A DNA stretch of 64,000 nucleotides from Tubiluchus corallicola (GCA_030141605.1 JAQGDQ010000838.1:25385-89384), one strand, 5' to 3'; shown: positions 11,864 through 25,978, counted from the stretch's first letter. Made by a program: numbers and translations. The notes: a model not told the origin generated them from the letters alone.

Positions 11864-12540
11864 GTATAAAGACTAGTGTTTTGTGTAGTAGTACTTTTGT
11901 ATCTTTCGATAGTTGGCCTTTCACTTGCCGTAGATATGAAGTGATGGTTGTCAGTTTTGCATGTTTTCAAGTTGCTCGTGCCATGATGAATCTTTGCCCA
12001 GTGGTCAACTACAACCTCCGTGTTCATTACCTCGAGCGATGCCCTCTCTTCGGCTATTACAACGTTGGTACTCCCAGAGGAAGACGAAAGGTGTGAGTTC
12101 AGGTATAGTGCCATCACAGAACACCGTGTACAAATCGTATCATAAAAATAGCAGCCGTGCGTCGTACTGATATATGAGCAGCAGAGTTTAGAATTTCTAA
12201 CGTAGTTTAATTATAACATTCGCAAGCTTTCCTAATTCATTGCTGTAAGTGATACTCACAACGCAGATTAATAACACCCTGCGGACAAATATATAATTAT
12301 TATTATAGTACAAATGTATAAACTCTCTACTTACTGAAGACGATAAGTAATAGGCGGACTAGTAACAGAAGTTTGAAAACAATCTAATTATCTAGGGAAG
12401 ACTATAATACCAAGATGCTCTTACGAAATATCATCTTATGAATAGTGGTATCAGTTGACGTTTTCTTTCTGGCTATTTATGTGGCTGAGGGAGTATACAT
12501 AGACGCCGATAATGATTGGGGTACTCTGGCGTTATTTTAT
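11864..12540. other. Intergenic, nothing firmly recognised
   Basis: Moderately GC-richer patch near 11940-12110 with short open frames on both strands. I found no splice-supported exon. Confidence 0.35.
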
Positions 12541-13021
<481 letters not shown>

Positions 13022-13423
13022 ATAAACTTTATTTAATGAGCAAAACATTTATTAAATATCAAACACAACACGGTAAATATAAGAGGATAGCAATGCCAGC
13101 CCTCCGTCTTCAAGTCGGTTCCTAATCTCTCCCCGAAGTGCGGGCCTCAAACACTTTTGCTAACTACCTAATGCGCCGTGAGCTTCTGCGCATAAGGATT
13201 ACATCATCAATCTTTACTTCTGAGTCAGCCGGTCGAACATCAGCTGGTCACGTGATGATGCCACACCTAACTAGGCTTCTATCCGCGACGATAATTTAAT
13301 CTTGCATCGTCAAGCATTTAATCTTGAATTATTAATTTAATAATTTAATCACCAATATAATCAAAATCATTATTTAACACAGCTTTCCTTTACTCATAGA
13401 AGTGTTAGGAGTAAGGTTAGGCG

Positions 13424-13790
13424 TCGAACGTTCGAGTTTGAATTCGTTTCGAAACAGTTTTTTAGTTCGAGTTTGATTCGAACCTAAAATTGTGGATTCG
13501 TATAATTTAGCACTTCGTCTACATACGTTCTTTCTCATCAGAACGTCTGAAACGTCATGCTGTCGGTTTAGTTGCCATTTCTGTGCAGAATTTTTAAAAC
13601 AAATTATCTGTGTTTTATTGCAAAATAAAATTAAGTAATATGCGTGAGTTTTGTGAAACTGCCTTTTGTTAATGATTCGAAAATCTGTACGATTCTCTTC
13701 AAAAATGAACTAAAATTCGATTCGAATTCGAAAACTGGAGATTCGGCTTGATTCGAGTTCGAAAGTTACTTATTCGATTCGATAGGAAGT
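13424..13790. repeat. TTCGAA-rich repeat, possibly hAT-like remnant
   Basis: Dense overlapping words such as ttcgagtttgaattcg, attcgattcgaattcg and gattcgagttcg on both flanks of a 200-bp centre. Such palindrome-rich ends occur in some hAT elements, but I cannot define termini or an 8-bp duplication. Confidence 0.35.
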
Positions 13791-15108
13791 CGTTTTCTGG
13801 TAGAGAATGCTCACCTCTTAGAAGTCACCCCGGAATGGTGTTCAGCTGCCATTGTAACCTCTTTTCTATTTAATGTAATGTATTCTCTATTGAATGTAAT
13901 CTATTCTTATACGACGTCTCTTACAGAAATAAGCAGCCAGAATTAAACAAAACAGCGAAAAAGTCGTTCTTACGCCCAAAGAGCAGTATTACACATCGTT
14001 AATAGAAGCAAAAAACAAGTACTTTTCATTATTACACTATTAGTTCTCCTGGAGCTAGCATACAAAAGTATAGGTCGTTATTAGTTTGTAATTGAATAGC
14101 AAGAAATAAGTCAAATAAATATGTGACAAAATTGCAATTTCGTCTTGATGAGGTGTGAACAATCTTCGTACGGGCGTAAAAAACACCTGTCATCTGTAAA
14201 TGATGCAAAACAGCAGGTTTGTTCGTAATTCACTCAGCTGCAAGTGTTGAAAAGTGTTTTGCAGTGTTTACAATATCTAAAATATTGTTTTACCGCATAG
14301 AAAAGCTTTTACGTGAGCTGTGTAATTGTTGTAGATTCCTGTTTAAGGCCATTTGAGCTGGATGTTGCATTGTGCTGCCACCTAGCAACGAAAATAATAC
14401 GAAAACAATTTACTCTGATTTTGGCCTTCGATGAAACCTTTGAGCATCGTAGCTTTTGAGTTTTGAAACATATAGGCAGTGTCGGCTCTACCACTAGACA
14501 AACAAGCAGTCGACAGAGGCGCCAAAATCTGGAACTATTGTTTAGTTTTTAAATTTAACTTTAATATTAAAAATAACATAGTGTTACTTAACTGCACAAC
14601 ACGTTAATTAAAGCAAAACCGGACCCAATTTTAAACTGTAGGTCAACACTGCTAGATTTTCCTACATAAACGTTTTCATCAGGAGGGCGCCACACGCTCT
14701 AGCTACATCACTGTAGCTAGAATTACAAAAAAATTACCAAATTCCAAGAAACAGGCCTTTAGGCAACTAGCAGCATTACGAAAACGGGGCAAGTAATGCG
14801 TCAGTAGTTATATATGCCTTATTAACTTGAACCAGTGACGCATTTGCGGATACACAATACGTGGTTTATGCATTCCATGTGTAATAGCTAGGCAGCTTAT
14901 TAAATTATGACGCCACACTGAATATATTTATGTGTCAAGTGTGAATATCCTAAGTTTAAATCGGGACGTTGTCCTGGAAAAGCGGATATCCTGGTTTATG
15001 TCCTCCTGGAGTGACGACGTACGGTTTAGTTTGAAAATTTGGCATGTTTCAAGCTAGACGATCGTGTTACTGTGATTTTAATTTTCCTGGTGATTTCGAT
15101 GTGTGCAC
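13791..15108. other. Intergenic with one R1 end fragment
   Basis: Mostly unique AT-rich DNA. At 14605-14650, ttaattaaagcaaaaccgga followed by cccaattttaaactgtaggtc matches the left end of the R1 TTAA family, but the match breaks off, so it is a truncated copy. No coding sequence was seen. Confidence 0.55.
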
Positions 15109-15706
15109 TAGAAGCTAAAACCGGATCCATCTTAAACTGCAGGTCAAAACAATCTACTTTTTAAAATATTGAAAGGGAACTTACTTTTTTTCAAAAATGA
15201 CTTACGTGAAAGAATTATTACCACACACACAATTTCACGTTCGCGCCACTAGTTCTTCGCTGTTACATGCATTTCGCCATTTTCTAGTTAGACGGGCACT
15301 AGCGTCTGCATTTCGGAAACGCATTGCACAAAAAACAGGTGATGTACCTTCCAGTTCATATGTGTTAGTTTGTGACAAACAGCGTGAGTACAGCGGTAAA
15401 TTTTAAATTTGAATTTTTATCTTAAAACTTGCCTAGTTTTAGTACAACAAATTGAATATCTTACACTAGCACTGTACTTCAATTTTCGCTTATGCAAACA
15501 CGTGCAAAACGCTCGTGGAATACTTTTGCTATTGAAAATTATGTTAGTTTGTGATGTCATCGATACTTGGGCTCGCGCGCCGTTAATTAAGTTCTTAATC
15601 TATTATTTAATTATCCGAAAGCTTTTGCAGTATTAACTGTGTTAAAATGTATACTTTTATCGGATTTGAAAATAGGTTAGTATATGAAAAATCATTCTGT
15701 CTTCCT
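15109..15706 (+). mobile_element. TTAA-family R1 element, copy D (TTAA lost)
   Basis: Same family as 4225-4842. It carries agctaaaaccggatccatct at the left and atcattctgtcttccta at the right, with the shared interior. Neither side has an intact TTAA, suggesting decay or imprecise loss of the ends. The frames 15197-15406 and 15409-15636 are remnants of the same internal pattern and are not conserved. Confidence 0.7.
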
Positions 15707-16128
15707 ACATATACACACAGACATATTATTAAAAAGGGAAGCTATGAACCCAATGATGAGATGCTAATTTCAGAGGTATATGCAGTTGTTACACAAAATC
15801 ATCCTAATTACGAAAGTTTGTACTACATTACTGTTTGTACAGTAATAATGGCGCTTGAGCGAATAATATTACTCTGGATACGTCTAGGGAAGACCAAAAG
15901 ATTTTCTCTTTGGATTTAGAAATAATTAATCATTTCGGGAATTTCTAAATTAAAACGTAAAAAGTAATTCAACTAGCGAAGAATCACAGTGAATTAAATA
16001 AATTTTCTAAATTGTTAAAAACATTTTAAATTTAGTATTATATTAATAATCTTATAGTGTATTGCGTCCAATTTCTTAAGAAACTTAGAAAGTAAATGTA
16101 AAATGCCTTTGGAATCATTTTGAAAAGC

Positions 16129-16132
16129 TTAT

Positions 16133-16220
<88 letters not shown>

Positions 16221-16251
16221 CAGTAGCAGTAGTAGCAGTAGCAGTAGCAGC

Positions 16252-16306
<55 letters not shown>
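16129..16306. repeat. CAG/TAG trinucleotide array
   Basis: Pure (GCA)n for about 85 bp passing into mixed GCAGTA and then pure GTA units. The Ser-run and Thr/Ala-run open frames are by-products. It lies ~500 bp upstream of the likely 5' UTR exon of the kinase-like gene. Confidence 0.97.
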
Positions 16307-16800
16307 AAATCTTTATTTGTCATTTTAAAAACATTGACCATCATAATAAAAGACAGACAATCAGTGTTAGTTCATATAAAAACATACACTGTTCTGAGCA
16401 AATGCGTCTGGTGCAAGCTAAACTATAAGTGCAACTAGAAATTCAAAAATAAAATATAAACTAGTTTAGTAAGGTCTAGGAAAAATAAAATTATGATATG
16501 AGTAAGTATCATCGTGTTCGTGTGTCGGATATTCAAAACAAGTCATTAAATGTTTTTTAATTAAGACTTGAATATTGATAAAGAGCTGCTGTGTTTTAGT
16601 GATGTCGGTAATGAATTCCAGAGTTGTATTGCTTGCTTAGTAATGGAATTCTTTCCATATTGATGGTTCGAAATTTGTTTCTTCAATTGCATGGCTTTTT
16701 GTTTTAATTATTTAGATTTTCATTGATTCAAAATTTAAACTATTTAAAGAGAATAAATTATCGTGTGGATGAATCAATAATCTTTTTTGTTGTTTTCTTT

Positions 16801-16918
16801 CAGTGGTATCTGATGTACAATCTGCGCAAAACGTTGTTCTGGGAATTATTTGCATTGTTTGCGGGAATTTAGCTTGCCAAAATTGTACTGGACAGTGTAC
16901 ACTAGGCATCTCTTAACA
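16801..16918 (+). promoter_or_regulatory. Probable splice acceptor and 5' UTR of the kinase-like gene
   Basis: A strong pyrimidine tract and CAG (ttttgttgttttctttcag, ending 16803) precede the coding frame by 115 bp. If it is used, the coding region sits in one exon and an untranslated exon lies upstream. An in-frame ATG at 16850 exists but has a poor context compared with 16919. Confidence 0.4.
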
Positions 16919-18631
16919 ATGGCCATGATACCAGCAAATGTAGTGAACACGCCGAACTACGTGGTACAAGAAATGGCTGTACAAAATATGGCGACCGTGC
17001 AGCAAAAGCAAGACAGACACCTAGCGGGAGATATAACAACTAAGAAACTGGCATTTGCTGCAGCGATCACTCAAACGGTTTTTGGTTTGATTTTTCTGCT
17101 TTTGCAAGTTATTGTGGTTTCTGTGACCTGTCGTGGTTGTGACGGAGCGTTGATTGGCTTATGGGCAGGCATTGTGTTTACAGTCACAGGAATTGTGGGA
17201 TGTGTAGGAAGATTTAAGGACAGACCAGGAGTGTGGATAGGTTTCATGGTGTTATCTATTATTTCTGCAATAATAACATGCATAGCGTTAATTACAGCTG
17301 GTATTGTAGCAGCATTTACATCGGATCAAAACAGCACAGTTCACAATATTCACGTAACGTACGTTGCCTTTTGTGTACTAGAATTTATTACATCCCTTTT
17401 CTCAGCTGTAGTGTGCTGCAAGTTAATGTGCTGTAGAGTGACAGATTACAGCAAAAATCAAATGACAATCGTACCAGCATCAGCTACTGAACCTGGAAGA
17501 ATGACAGGTGTGGTTGCCATCAATCAAGAGCAGAAGACGGAAGTTGTGTACGACCTTCCTTATGTTACACCACTTCCGCCGACGATGTCTGCAGGTCCTG
17601 CACTACCTCCTAGACCAGATGAAGTCACCGGTAACAACAAAATGCGATACAGAGAAAATCTTGCAAAAACTACTTCGGATGAAGTTGACACGAAGAGGAG
17701 CAAAATTCGCTATCTTGAAAAACTTGGGGAAGGAAGTTACAATGAAGTTTACAAAGCCATACTGCACAAAGATGCACAAGATAGAAACGTAGAAGAAAAA
17801 ACAGTCATAGCCAAGTGTGCAATAAGGGGAAAACGAAATCAGTTTGTTACTGCATATCACGAAAAAGAGCTTGAGACTTTGAGAGAAATTCCTGTCCATG
17901 AAAATCTGCTGGGTATTATCACGAAAATAAATGATGCAGACAAAGGTCAGGTGGTAATCGTTGATTATATGGAGGATGGAGACTTAAAATCGTTCCTTGT
18001 GAAGGAAGCAGAGTGTACCGACCAGTACACAAATAGTGCTAACTTGACTGTCAGGATGGCAGTATCATTTGCTTCTGACATTGTCTCTGGACTTGAACAT
18101 CTGGCTAAGCATAAATGCTTGTGTCGTGATTTGGCCGCTAGGAGCATTCTTGTCTCTGCAGACCTTAGGTGCAAGGTCACTAAATTTGGGAAAGAAGAAG
18201 ACGTTGTTAGTTATCGGTGCAGCGTGAAGAGATTACAAAAGCGTTTGCCAGTTCGCTGGATGGCACCCGAGTCTTTGCAATTTAACAAGTATTCTACAGA
18301 ATCAGATGTCTGGTCATTTGGGGTACTCTTCTGGGAAATCGTAACTCTTGGAGCTACGCCCTATCCAGAACACAAAACGGCTGGTGAGGTCGTTGAAGCC
18401 ATCAGAAATGGATACCGCATGGAGTGTCCTCCGGGCTGCTCAGAGGAGTTGTATGAGCTGATCGAAGTTTGCTGGCGTGAAAGTCCCGATGACAGACCCA
18501 GCTTTCAACAACTGCGTCAGCAGTTACAGCAGATGCTGGAAGATGTCAGTGGCTACGAATCATTATCTGATTATAAGCTCATTGATGTCTATCAGGACCT
18601 CATGGCGGGTAACATTGACGAAATTGTCTGA
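16919..18631 (+). CDS. Four-TM (MS4A/CD20-like) protein fused to tyrosine pseudokinase
   Basis: 570 codons without a coding intron. The start is placed at 16919 (aacaATGG) rather than the in-frame ATG at 16850. Residues 1-42 are cytosolic. Four hydrophobic segments at about 43-70, 76-98, 104-133 and 144-171 resemble MS4A/CD20-type four-span proteins. A linker (175-260) holds YDLPY (211-215) and the SH3-ligand-like PALPPRPDE (227-235). Residues 264-541 are a receptor-type tyrosine kinase fold. It has G-loop GEGSYNEV (third Gly is Asn275), Lys299, alpha-C Glu317, CRDLAARS (402-409) in place of HRDLAARN, KFG (422-424) in place of DFG, then VRWMAPESL and SDVWSFGV intact. The loss of HRD-His, catalytic-loop Asn and DFG-Asp predicts weak or no phosphotransfer. 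The tail has three further tyrosines (546, 552, 558). The MS4A assignment rests on topology and pattern only; the kinase assignment is secure. Likely a membrane signalling scaffold. Confidence 0.88.
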   Translation: MAMIPANVVNTPNYVVQEMAVQNMATVQQKQDRHLAGDITTKKLAFAAAITQTVFGLIFLLLQVIVVSVTCRGCDGALIGLWAGIVFTVTGIVGCVGRFKDRPGVWIGFMVLSIISAIITCIALITAGIVAAFTSDQNSTVHNIHVTYVAFCVLEFITSLFSAVVCCKLMCCRVTDYSKNQMTIVPASATEPGRMTGVVAINQEQKTEVVYDLPYVTPLPPTMSAGPALPPRPDEVTGNNKMRYRENLAKTTSDEVDTKRSKIRYLEKLGEGSYNEVYKAILHKDAQDRNVEEKTVIAKCAIRGKRNQFVTAYHEKELETLREIPVHENLLGIITKINDADKGQVVIVDYMEDGDLKSFLVKEAECTDQYTNSANLTVRMAVSFASDIVSGLEHLAKHKCLCRDLAARSILVSADLRCKVTKFGKEEDVVSYRCSVKRLQKRLPVRWMAPESLQFNKYSTESDVWSFGVLFWEIVTLGATPYPEHKTAGEVVEAIRNGYRMECPPGCSEELYELIEVCWRESPDDRPSFQQLRQQLQQMLEDVSGYESLSDYKLIDVYQDLMAGNIDEIV

Positions 18632-21600
18632 TTGTGTGCAAACGTTGATCAAATCATTCTGGCCCTCGAAACAAAGTGAAATGGTAGTTAAATCTTCATT
18701 AGTTGTTAAAGATTTGAAGAAATGATGATGAAATCGATTATCTACTTCCATTGTAAAGTGAGCACGCGTGTGACAAATTACTTCGACTTTCTAGTAAGCT
18801 AGCAGATCTTTTAAGACTTGACATTGTGTGATAGTTTTAGAAATGTTGGGCTTAATTTTACTAAACTTATTTTATTACTTAAACTAAACTAGTTCAAATT
18901 TATTTTAAATACATCGCTTGACTATTCTTTGTAAGAATTGTAAATATCATTTAAACCTTTTGGTGATTTACTGTTACATTTTGTTTCGTCAAAAGCCCGT
19001 TTTATTCTGTATAGGAAAATATTTTTGTATTTTCGTGTACGTGTACACGTGCTAGATACAAACAAGTAATACATTGTTTATTGAGTACATTATACTGATT
19101 TCTACAAGCTGGCTTTTTCGTGTACAAGTCAAACAAGTAACATCACTAGAAGCAGACGAAGTTGTGTCTTCTTGTGGGTAGAGGCGTGGTCGCAGGCTGG
19201 GGAGGGAGTTTTTTTAATCACTACCCCATACACAAACTTCTTGCTTGTCACTAGTGATACTTGTGATATGTGGTGTACGTGTACCACCTGTGATATAGGA
19301 CGCTTTCGTTACGACACCACAAACACTTTTTGCTACTAATTTCCGATACGTGCTGACACGTGGGTTCAGTGAATCTTTCCATTTAAGCATAGTTCACAGA
19401 CATGTATTCCGAATAGAACCAAACAAAACAGTTCTTAATATTGCCGATAAATTCTGGGTTTAATGAAATAATAAGAACTAAAAAAAAAACAATCCACTCT
19501 AATCCAAAACAACAACAAAGTTGTTATAATTACAAACAACGTTTCCAGACAACCTACGATAAACAGAAGACTAGTTAGCCCCAACCCAGGTGAGGGAGAA
19601 TGATGTAAGGTAAGTATACTTATCAGTTGTAGTGACTGCTGTCGGATTCCAACGTTTGACGATCTCCATCACTCTGGAAGCTGGAATAACGTGAGTAACC
19701 GGTTATGCGAACTTCGTGGAATCTTGAGCAGCTACTCTTCCAAAGCTTGAGCGGGGGTGGGTGGGTGTAATCTTACGTGGCCACTTCTACAATGCTTGTC
19801 AGGTGTACCGGAGTCGTAAGTGGTTACTTCTCCGATCCTAGTGGAGTGCAGTGGAGTCCTGGCCCATGGAGCTCGTAGAACTACCATTGGTACTACGTCT
19901 GGTCATCGCCTGGTTGTTTCTGCACCAGATCTCCCGAATTTCCGTTTACAGCAGTACGTCAAATAACGAATAATAGACAGTTTATTGGTGTTTTCGCCTC
20001 ACGGCTCGAACACCTAACCCTTTGGTGTGTCAGTGCCCTTTAATAACTTTCTGTCGCCACAATAATTAAGTTTTGACTTCGACTGTTAATAAATGTTCGT
20101 CGGAAGCCATATTCGACGACTTCACTGGCCTAGCACGTTCGACACACTGTGTTGAGCCTGGTTTCAATTTCTAGGACAGGTAAAACTGGATGACCTTGTC
20201 CTTTAACACGACGGTTCATTGGCTAGATAGCCTGTTCAGTTGAGCGTATGACCAATCACTTACTTTCTTGTAAAGGAGATCTAGGACAGGTATGAGGTGG
20301 GACCCTTCCCAGAGCTAACTAGATGCATGCTCATATATGTACAGTCACAACTTGCTTTACTGTAGTAGGTAAATTCGCTTAATGAGTAATTAACTAATTA
20401 CTCATTCAATTAACATAAGTAATTAGCTAAATTAAGCTATTAATGTAGCCTAAGTATGGGATATACACAAAATCATACTAGAATACAGTTCAACTATATT
20501 AAAAGGGGTTGCAATGCTGCTCGGTAGTTCTTATATTCCAGACTGACGTCACAGTATATATATAGACATATATACACATATATCTATAAACACATATAAC
20601 ACGCACACACACACATTTATTGCAAAAATTATACACTAGTACAGAGCAAAACAAATTACATCATACATAAAATCAGTGTATAACCAGTCAGTGACAGATG
20701 TCAGCAATTGTGTCAGTTAGAGTAAGTGAAAAATCACAAGAATAAAAACATTAAAATACTATATTACATATCTACAAATTTGTCCACATGATGACGTCAT
20801 GGTGATTTATGAAATTGTGAATTTTAATACTTTTTGATAGTTATTGCTACTTTTTCAAAGGTTTAAATTTAAAAACTAATTAAGTTTTAAAGTCTTGGTA
20901 CTGGTAGGAGACTACAACCAGGTGAGCTATATTTTGGCTTGTCGTCTGCCAAATTCTATTATTAAAAAACCTAACGGACATAAGCGCAATACGAATTAAT
21001 AATGTAGTGCTTGAATATTTATAACAAATTTTTAACGATCATAATGATAATAGTTCTGCTGAATTCATTTTGATTATGAATTGTATTTTTGCATGTTGTT
21101 TGTTTGGGAAAAAATAAAACGATTTGATTTGATTTTTGACTACTGGCATTGATGTTCTGAAGTTTAATCAGAAAAAAGTCGACGGGTAAATACTTGTATT
21201 AAGCATGATTGTTTTCTATAAATATCATTCTACGCTTCGTAGAAGATTAAACTAAATATTCGTTTACAACGGCCTTGGTCATGGGTTCAAGTCCCAGTGG
21301 GGGTAGAAAAGTGCTCAGACTTTTATAAGTTTTTCTGTTTTAGTACTGCTTTCATATGTTTACAAAGTGAGAGTTCACTTGTGCATAGGCATGTCAAATT
21401 GGAGATATTGTGATAATAAAATCTGTTATAAAGGAACGTTCCATGATTCAAGTTAAATTTTATCTTGTAAATGTTGTTTTTCTGAACATTAAAATATTCT
21501 CTTTGATCTGATTTTGTGTTTTGGACCATATATAATTATGTTTAATGTTTGACTATATTTAGGAACGACTGGTTTTTGGTTTTTAGCTGTTGTTGTATTT

Positions 21601-22930
21601 TTGTTTTTTGTATTTATGGACGTTTATGTATTTTTTCATAGTTGTGTTCTGCTGTCATTAGCGTCTTTTTGTTTACTGTCTTTCTGAGAAGGGTGGTTGA
21701 CTCGCTAATCTTTGGTTTTTCGCCACCCTTTCTCCCATGTTCATTTGTATTTTTGTATATTTTATTGTCAAATTAATGTAAATTTATGGAGAAAAATAAA
21801 AAATCACTTAATTCCACAAACGTTGTTTCAAGTAAATGGTGTACGAACATGCTTTTAATTTTGCCATGGGAGACGGAGTCTTTGTGACAGTGCACAACAT
21901 ATTATAAATGAAACACTTCTATAAAGTGTGTAAAAAGTTGGTCTTACTATAGTGGAACAGGCAGGAAACAACTTTTTTTTAAAATTGTTACTGAATGACC
22001 AAAGTTGAGTTTGTATCAGCACTGATAATGGTAATCACCTGCATTCTTTTTCCACAGTAATCTTAATAAAACGTGACTGTGGCTCAACAGGTTACTGAAC
22101 ACTTTATAATCATGATCACAGTTTTTCTTAGTTCTCGCTCCATTTCATCTTTCATTCACTACCCCCCCCCCACTTTTATGCATATATTATCATTATTTCA
22201 ATTATTAATCACTTCTTTAAGATTTCCACGTACAGTGTGGCCTGTCAAGCTTTTAGGCTCAAACTGTATGCATCAAAATTATTCTGTAATGTAATTTGCA
22301 CATGTATATGCTGCATAATAATCTCTTTTGTAATTTCTGGATAATATTGCATTTATATTTATATTTACTTCAGTGAAATTATCTGTATTTTTATTATAAC
22401 TGTAAGATGCAGTGTGGAAATAAATAAACTTAAACTTAAAAAAACTCTTGACGGATACGCGAACTGTAAAAAAAACACGGAGAAGTCACCTCCAGATCTG
22501 GTAAACCAGGAAAGAACAGAAACGCAAAAAAACACAAATTTCTATTGCATTTTATATTATAAACTATCAAAGATAACAAGAAACACGAAGGCCAAACTAC
22601 CATTCACACACATTTTATAGTAAAATAAAAGAAATACTGATTAAACAAACAAACGACAAAGCATTGTGAACAAACTAGAGAAATTGTACGATGATTCTTA
22701 ACGGCTGGAATACCTTCTATCAACAGAATGATGTGCTCACTAAGCTAAGTAACCATTAGTTAAATGCACTCCAACACTTAGAAAGAATAAAATTAGTTAA
22801 ACTAGCAAAGATGATAGCAACAATCAACTGAATCAGCTACGAACACCGTGACGCCCTTTCAAATTTGAAGTGAAGTTTAAGTTTGTCAGGATTAGCTATG
22901 GGGCTAGAAGATCAACTTTGCTCAAGGGGA
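18632..22930. other. Intergenic, with possible LINE 3' tails and a tRNA-like B box
   Basis: No exon was recognised. Around 21105-21140, aaaaaataaaacgatttgat and around 22420-22440 aaataaataaacttaaactt look like LINE 3' tails, without adjacent coding sequence. At 21270-21300, atgggttcaagtcccagt resembles a tRNA T-arm/B box, but no A box or cloverleaf precedes it. The 3' UTR of the kinase-like gene should occupy the first few hundred bases, although no canonical AATAAA was seen close to the stop. Confidence 0.4.
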
Positions 22931-23118
22931 TCCTAGCTACACACTGGAAACCTCTTTGACTGCAAGTTGCCAGATTTGAGGAAAGCAGCTAGATTCCTAG
23001 CTACATCCTGGAAACCTCTTTGACGGCAAGTTGCCAGATTTGAGGAAAGCAGGTAGATTCCTAGCTACATCCTGGAAACCTCTTTGACTGCAAGTTGCCA
23101 GATTTGAGGAAAGCAGGT
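22931..23118. repeat. 64-bp tandem repeat, about 2.9 copies
   Basis: cctagctacatcctggaaac recurs at 64-bp spacing (22932, 22996, 23060), each followed by cctctttgactgcaagttgc and cagatttgaggaaagcag. Copies are nearly identical. Confidence 0.9.
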
Positions 23119-25978
23119 AAATTTCAAAGTCCCAGTTATTGGGCAACACCAATAACTTTAGGCAGAATTGTAATAAATGAAGTAGTAAAGAACTTTGCTC
23201 GAGGAAGGATATTAAACTTCTAGCTATCAGAGTGATTCACACATTCTGTGCAAAATGGAAGTCTCGGGTTTAAGACGTGAAATCTCACAAAAACATCTCA
23301 AGATCATAAAAAATTATTTTCTTTACAGCTACGTTCGGATAATAACTAGAGTTGATATGTGAACAAATTAAGTATGTGAAAAAGCGTTTAATAAAGTATG
23401 CTAAAGGTTTTGTACAAAACTTTCAAGATACAGTATTAACATATTTAACGTATTTGAACTAAACAGTCATTGTTTACTAACAATCCCAGTATAAGCAGTC
23501 ATTTTTTGCAAAATATTAGTTCTATAACGTTTATAATGCTTAATTATATCACGTGGCTAACATATTCACCCACATACCCTCATTTTAACAATCACAAGAC
23601 CAGAGAAGAAACAGATAATTTGATGACATTCCACACAGAAGCTGATACTTTTTTGTGGAACAAAGTTAATTTTTAATTTACTACAAGTAAATAGCACTGC
23701 AAAATGACCGAAACAGTGTTGTGACTGAAGCCTACGTCGAGAACTACAGTAGTCAGAGCACAGCACAGACAAGGAAGTACATGGCACTGTTTGCATTAGT
23801 CAAAATATAGCATTCAGTCTACATATAGTACCCAATAAATAATACAATCTACATCTATGTAAGAGCACAGTTGTCACCATATCACAAAAAACACCTGTAT
23901 CTATTCTACTCTTTTGTGAACGTTTATACTCAGCAAATTTCATTGACAAATCAGAGGTCTGCCATAAGAAAGTACATTTAAAATACAATCACGTAAAGCT
24001 GGACATCAAGAAAACATTGGACAAACCAATGCAGTAGTGTAAAAGGTTTCTAGTGTTGCTTACATGAAAAAAGGCCATTAGAAATGTCTCTAATGCCAAA
24101 TGCATAAAGAAAACAAAATGGACAATCCAAGACCATGACAAATATCTCATGAAAATTTATTTAATTTTCAGTAAGGTAAAGTTAGTAAGCAGCAATGCAA
24201 ACTCAGAACATTGCATTACTTTACGAGTAACAGATAAGTCAGCGGAAGTTGTAGTGAGCGGTATTACACAGGTAACTAAAGAGTTGTGAAAAAAGTTTGA
24301 AGTTGAATTCTCAGCTATGAAGTACTACTCTGTTCTGAAAGCTGCTGGGACAACTAAAATTCATGACATACCAAAGCGTCCAGCATCCACATTGAGTGTG
24401 CAAGCGCGAGAGAACGCATATTGTCCATGGGTAATAAAAACAAAGATTTTGGCAGCGGACATGGCAAGCCAGACGCCATAAATTCTTTCTAATTTTTAAC
24501 GTTTAGTGTCCGGCATTCAGCACCTGTTCCTTATTCAGTCAATATCAGACGGCTTTGCGAATTGTTACACAAATGAATACAGTAAGAAGAGAAAAGTATT
24601 GCAAAAATACATTTGTTATCAAGCGTTTAGCTTAACTGGAAATCCTAGTCACATACTGGCACGTGCTGCCACCACACAGCGGTCAACGAATAAATAAAAA
24701 AATCCTACGTATAATACAACTAGCAAAATAAACTGCCAACTTCATAGAGAGCTGGCACAACATTTGCAAACACTTTCATTCATGAGTTTTGAATATAAAC
24801 CTTAGGAAAAAGCTTTTTGCATACTGTACATAACCATGTATGAATTGTGAAAGGCTCTTCCATTTTCAAATAACTGATGATTTTTTTCTTTAGTTCTTAC
24901 TTTATACTTGTACAAAACCAGAGCACATGCTTTACAGCCCAGCACAGTGGTGTGTTTGGCTGTTGTGCACCCACTAAGTAGAGAAAGTACTGTCCCTCAC
25001 ACAGTTTCTTGTCATTTGTCACGGTGCTTAAAAACCGTGCACTGGCATATTCTTGAATTGTGGCAATTTAGGCTATTAGTAAGCAAATAGTTTTTTGTTT
25101 AGGATTTTATCAAGTTTATGTATAAATTTTCACACGTTTGTTTATTTAAAATTACAATTACAAATTACAACATTAAAGTTCCACTTTACACAGCATTAAA
25201 ACAATTTTCTGAAGTAGCGCCCCCACTAATTTTTACTACGAACCGCCACTGTGTGCAGAATGTAGGATATGAAATGAAATGATATATTATTACGAACTGA
25301 AATTTATGATGAAATGACTTCCACGTGAATAAAAAAATTATCAGAAAAATGAGGCAAGTTGGCACTACGGTAACCAGTTCTAAACAAATCATGTAGGTAT
25401 TAAACAATTTCAGTAAACCAACCACTGAAGTATATGTACATGTGACCAGAATTATTAGCATAGACGGGCCATATTCAATAGTAGCAATAAATAATTAACA
25501 CAATTAAAGATGTCAACAATCAAGTTTACATTGCAAAATCAAGGATCTCTACAATAGAGAAATGTTCTAATTGTTTATTAACTGTTGTTCAGGAGGATTT
25601 CCGGATAAGATTTTAGAGTTGCACGTGTCAAAAACAAACATACTGGCATGCACTTCACAATGTTCTGATAAGAATGAAACTAAAATGTTTCATATAGACT
25701 TAGTTTTAGAATACAGATTATAGCCAATACACGATACAAACATACATTATTACAATTCTCTGAAGTATGAAAAACTACAGCACATTATACCAAAGACGGC
25801 AAAATTTGCACCTGGCATGGAAAAGTAGTGGCCTACTTTGCATTTTTGGATAGTTTCTCAACAGTGAATAAATATTTGCTCTACCTTTTATATCGGAAGA
25901 TGGGAAGACCATTTGCATCAGTCTATTAACAAGCCACAATGGTTCATTTCATACATTTAATGGATACAGACAAGAACA
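23119..25978. other. Intergenic, nothing firmly recognised
   Basis: AT-rich DNA. Near 25215-25250 a segment whose minus strand reads cagtggcggttcgtag... then gggggcgctac resembles one end of a hAT element, but no matching opposite end was found. Confidence 0.35.

Noticed and set aside
16120-16428. Poly-Ser ORF, or a polyglutamine-type exon
   Set aside because: CAG/TAG array with no gene context. The TAG units would stop the Gln frame.
17071-17283. Antisense ORFs over the kinase-like gene (also 17603-17899, 17965-18180)
   Set aside because: Shadows of the sense coding frame, with no independent signals.
24945-25248. hAT element with a cagtggcgg-type right end
   Set aside because: Only one end is convincing; no inverted partner or 8-bp duplication was found.
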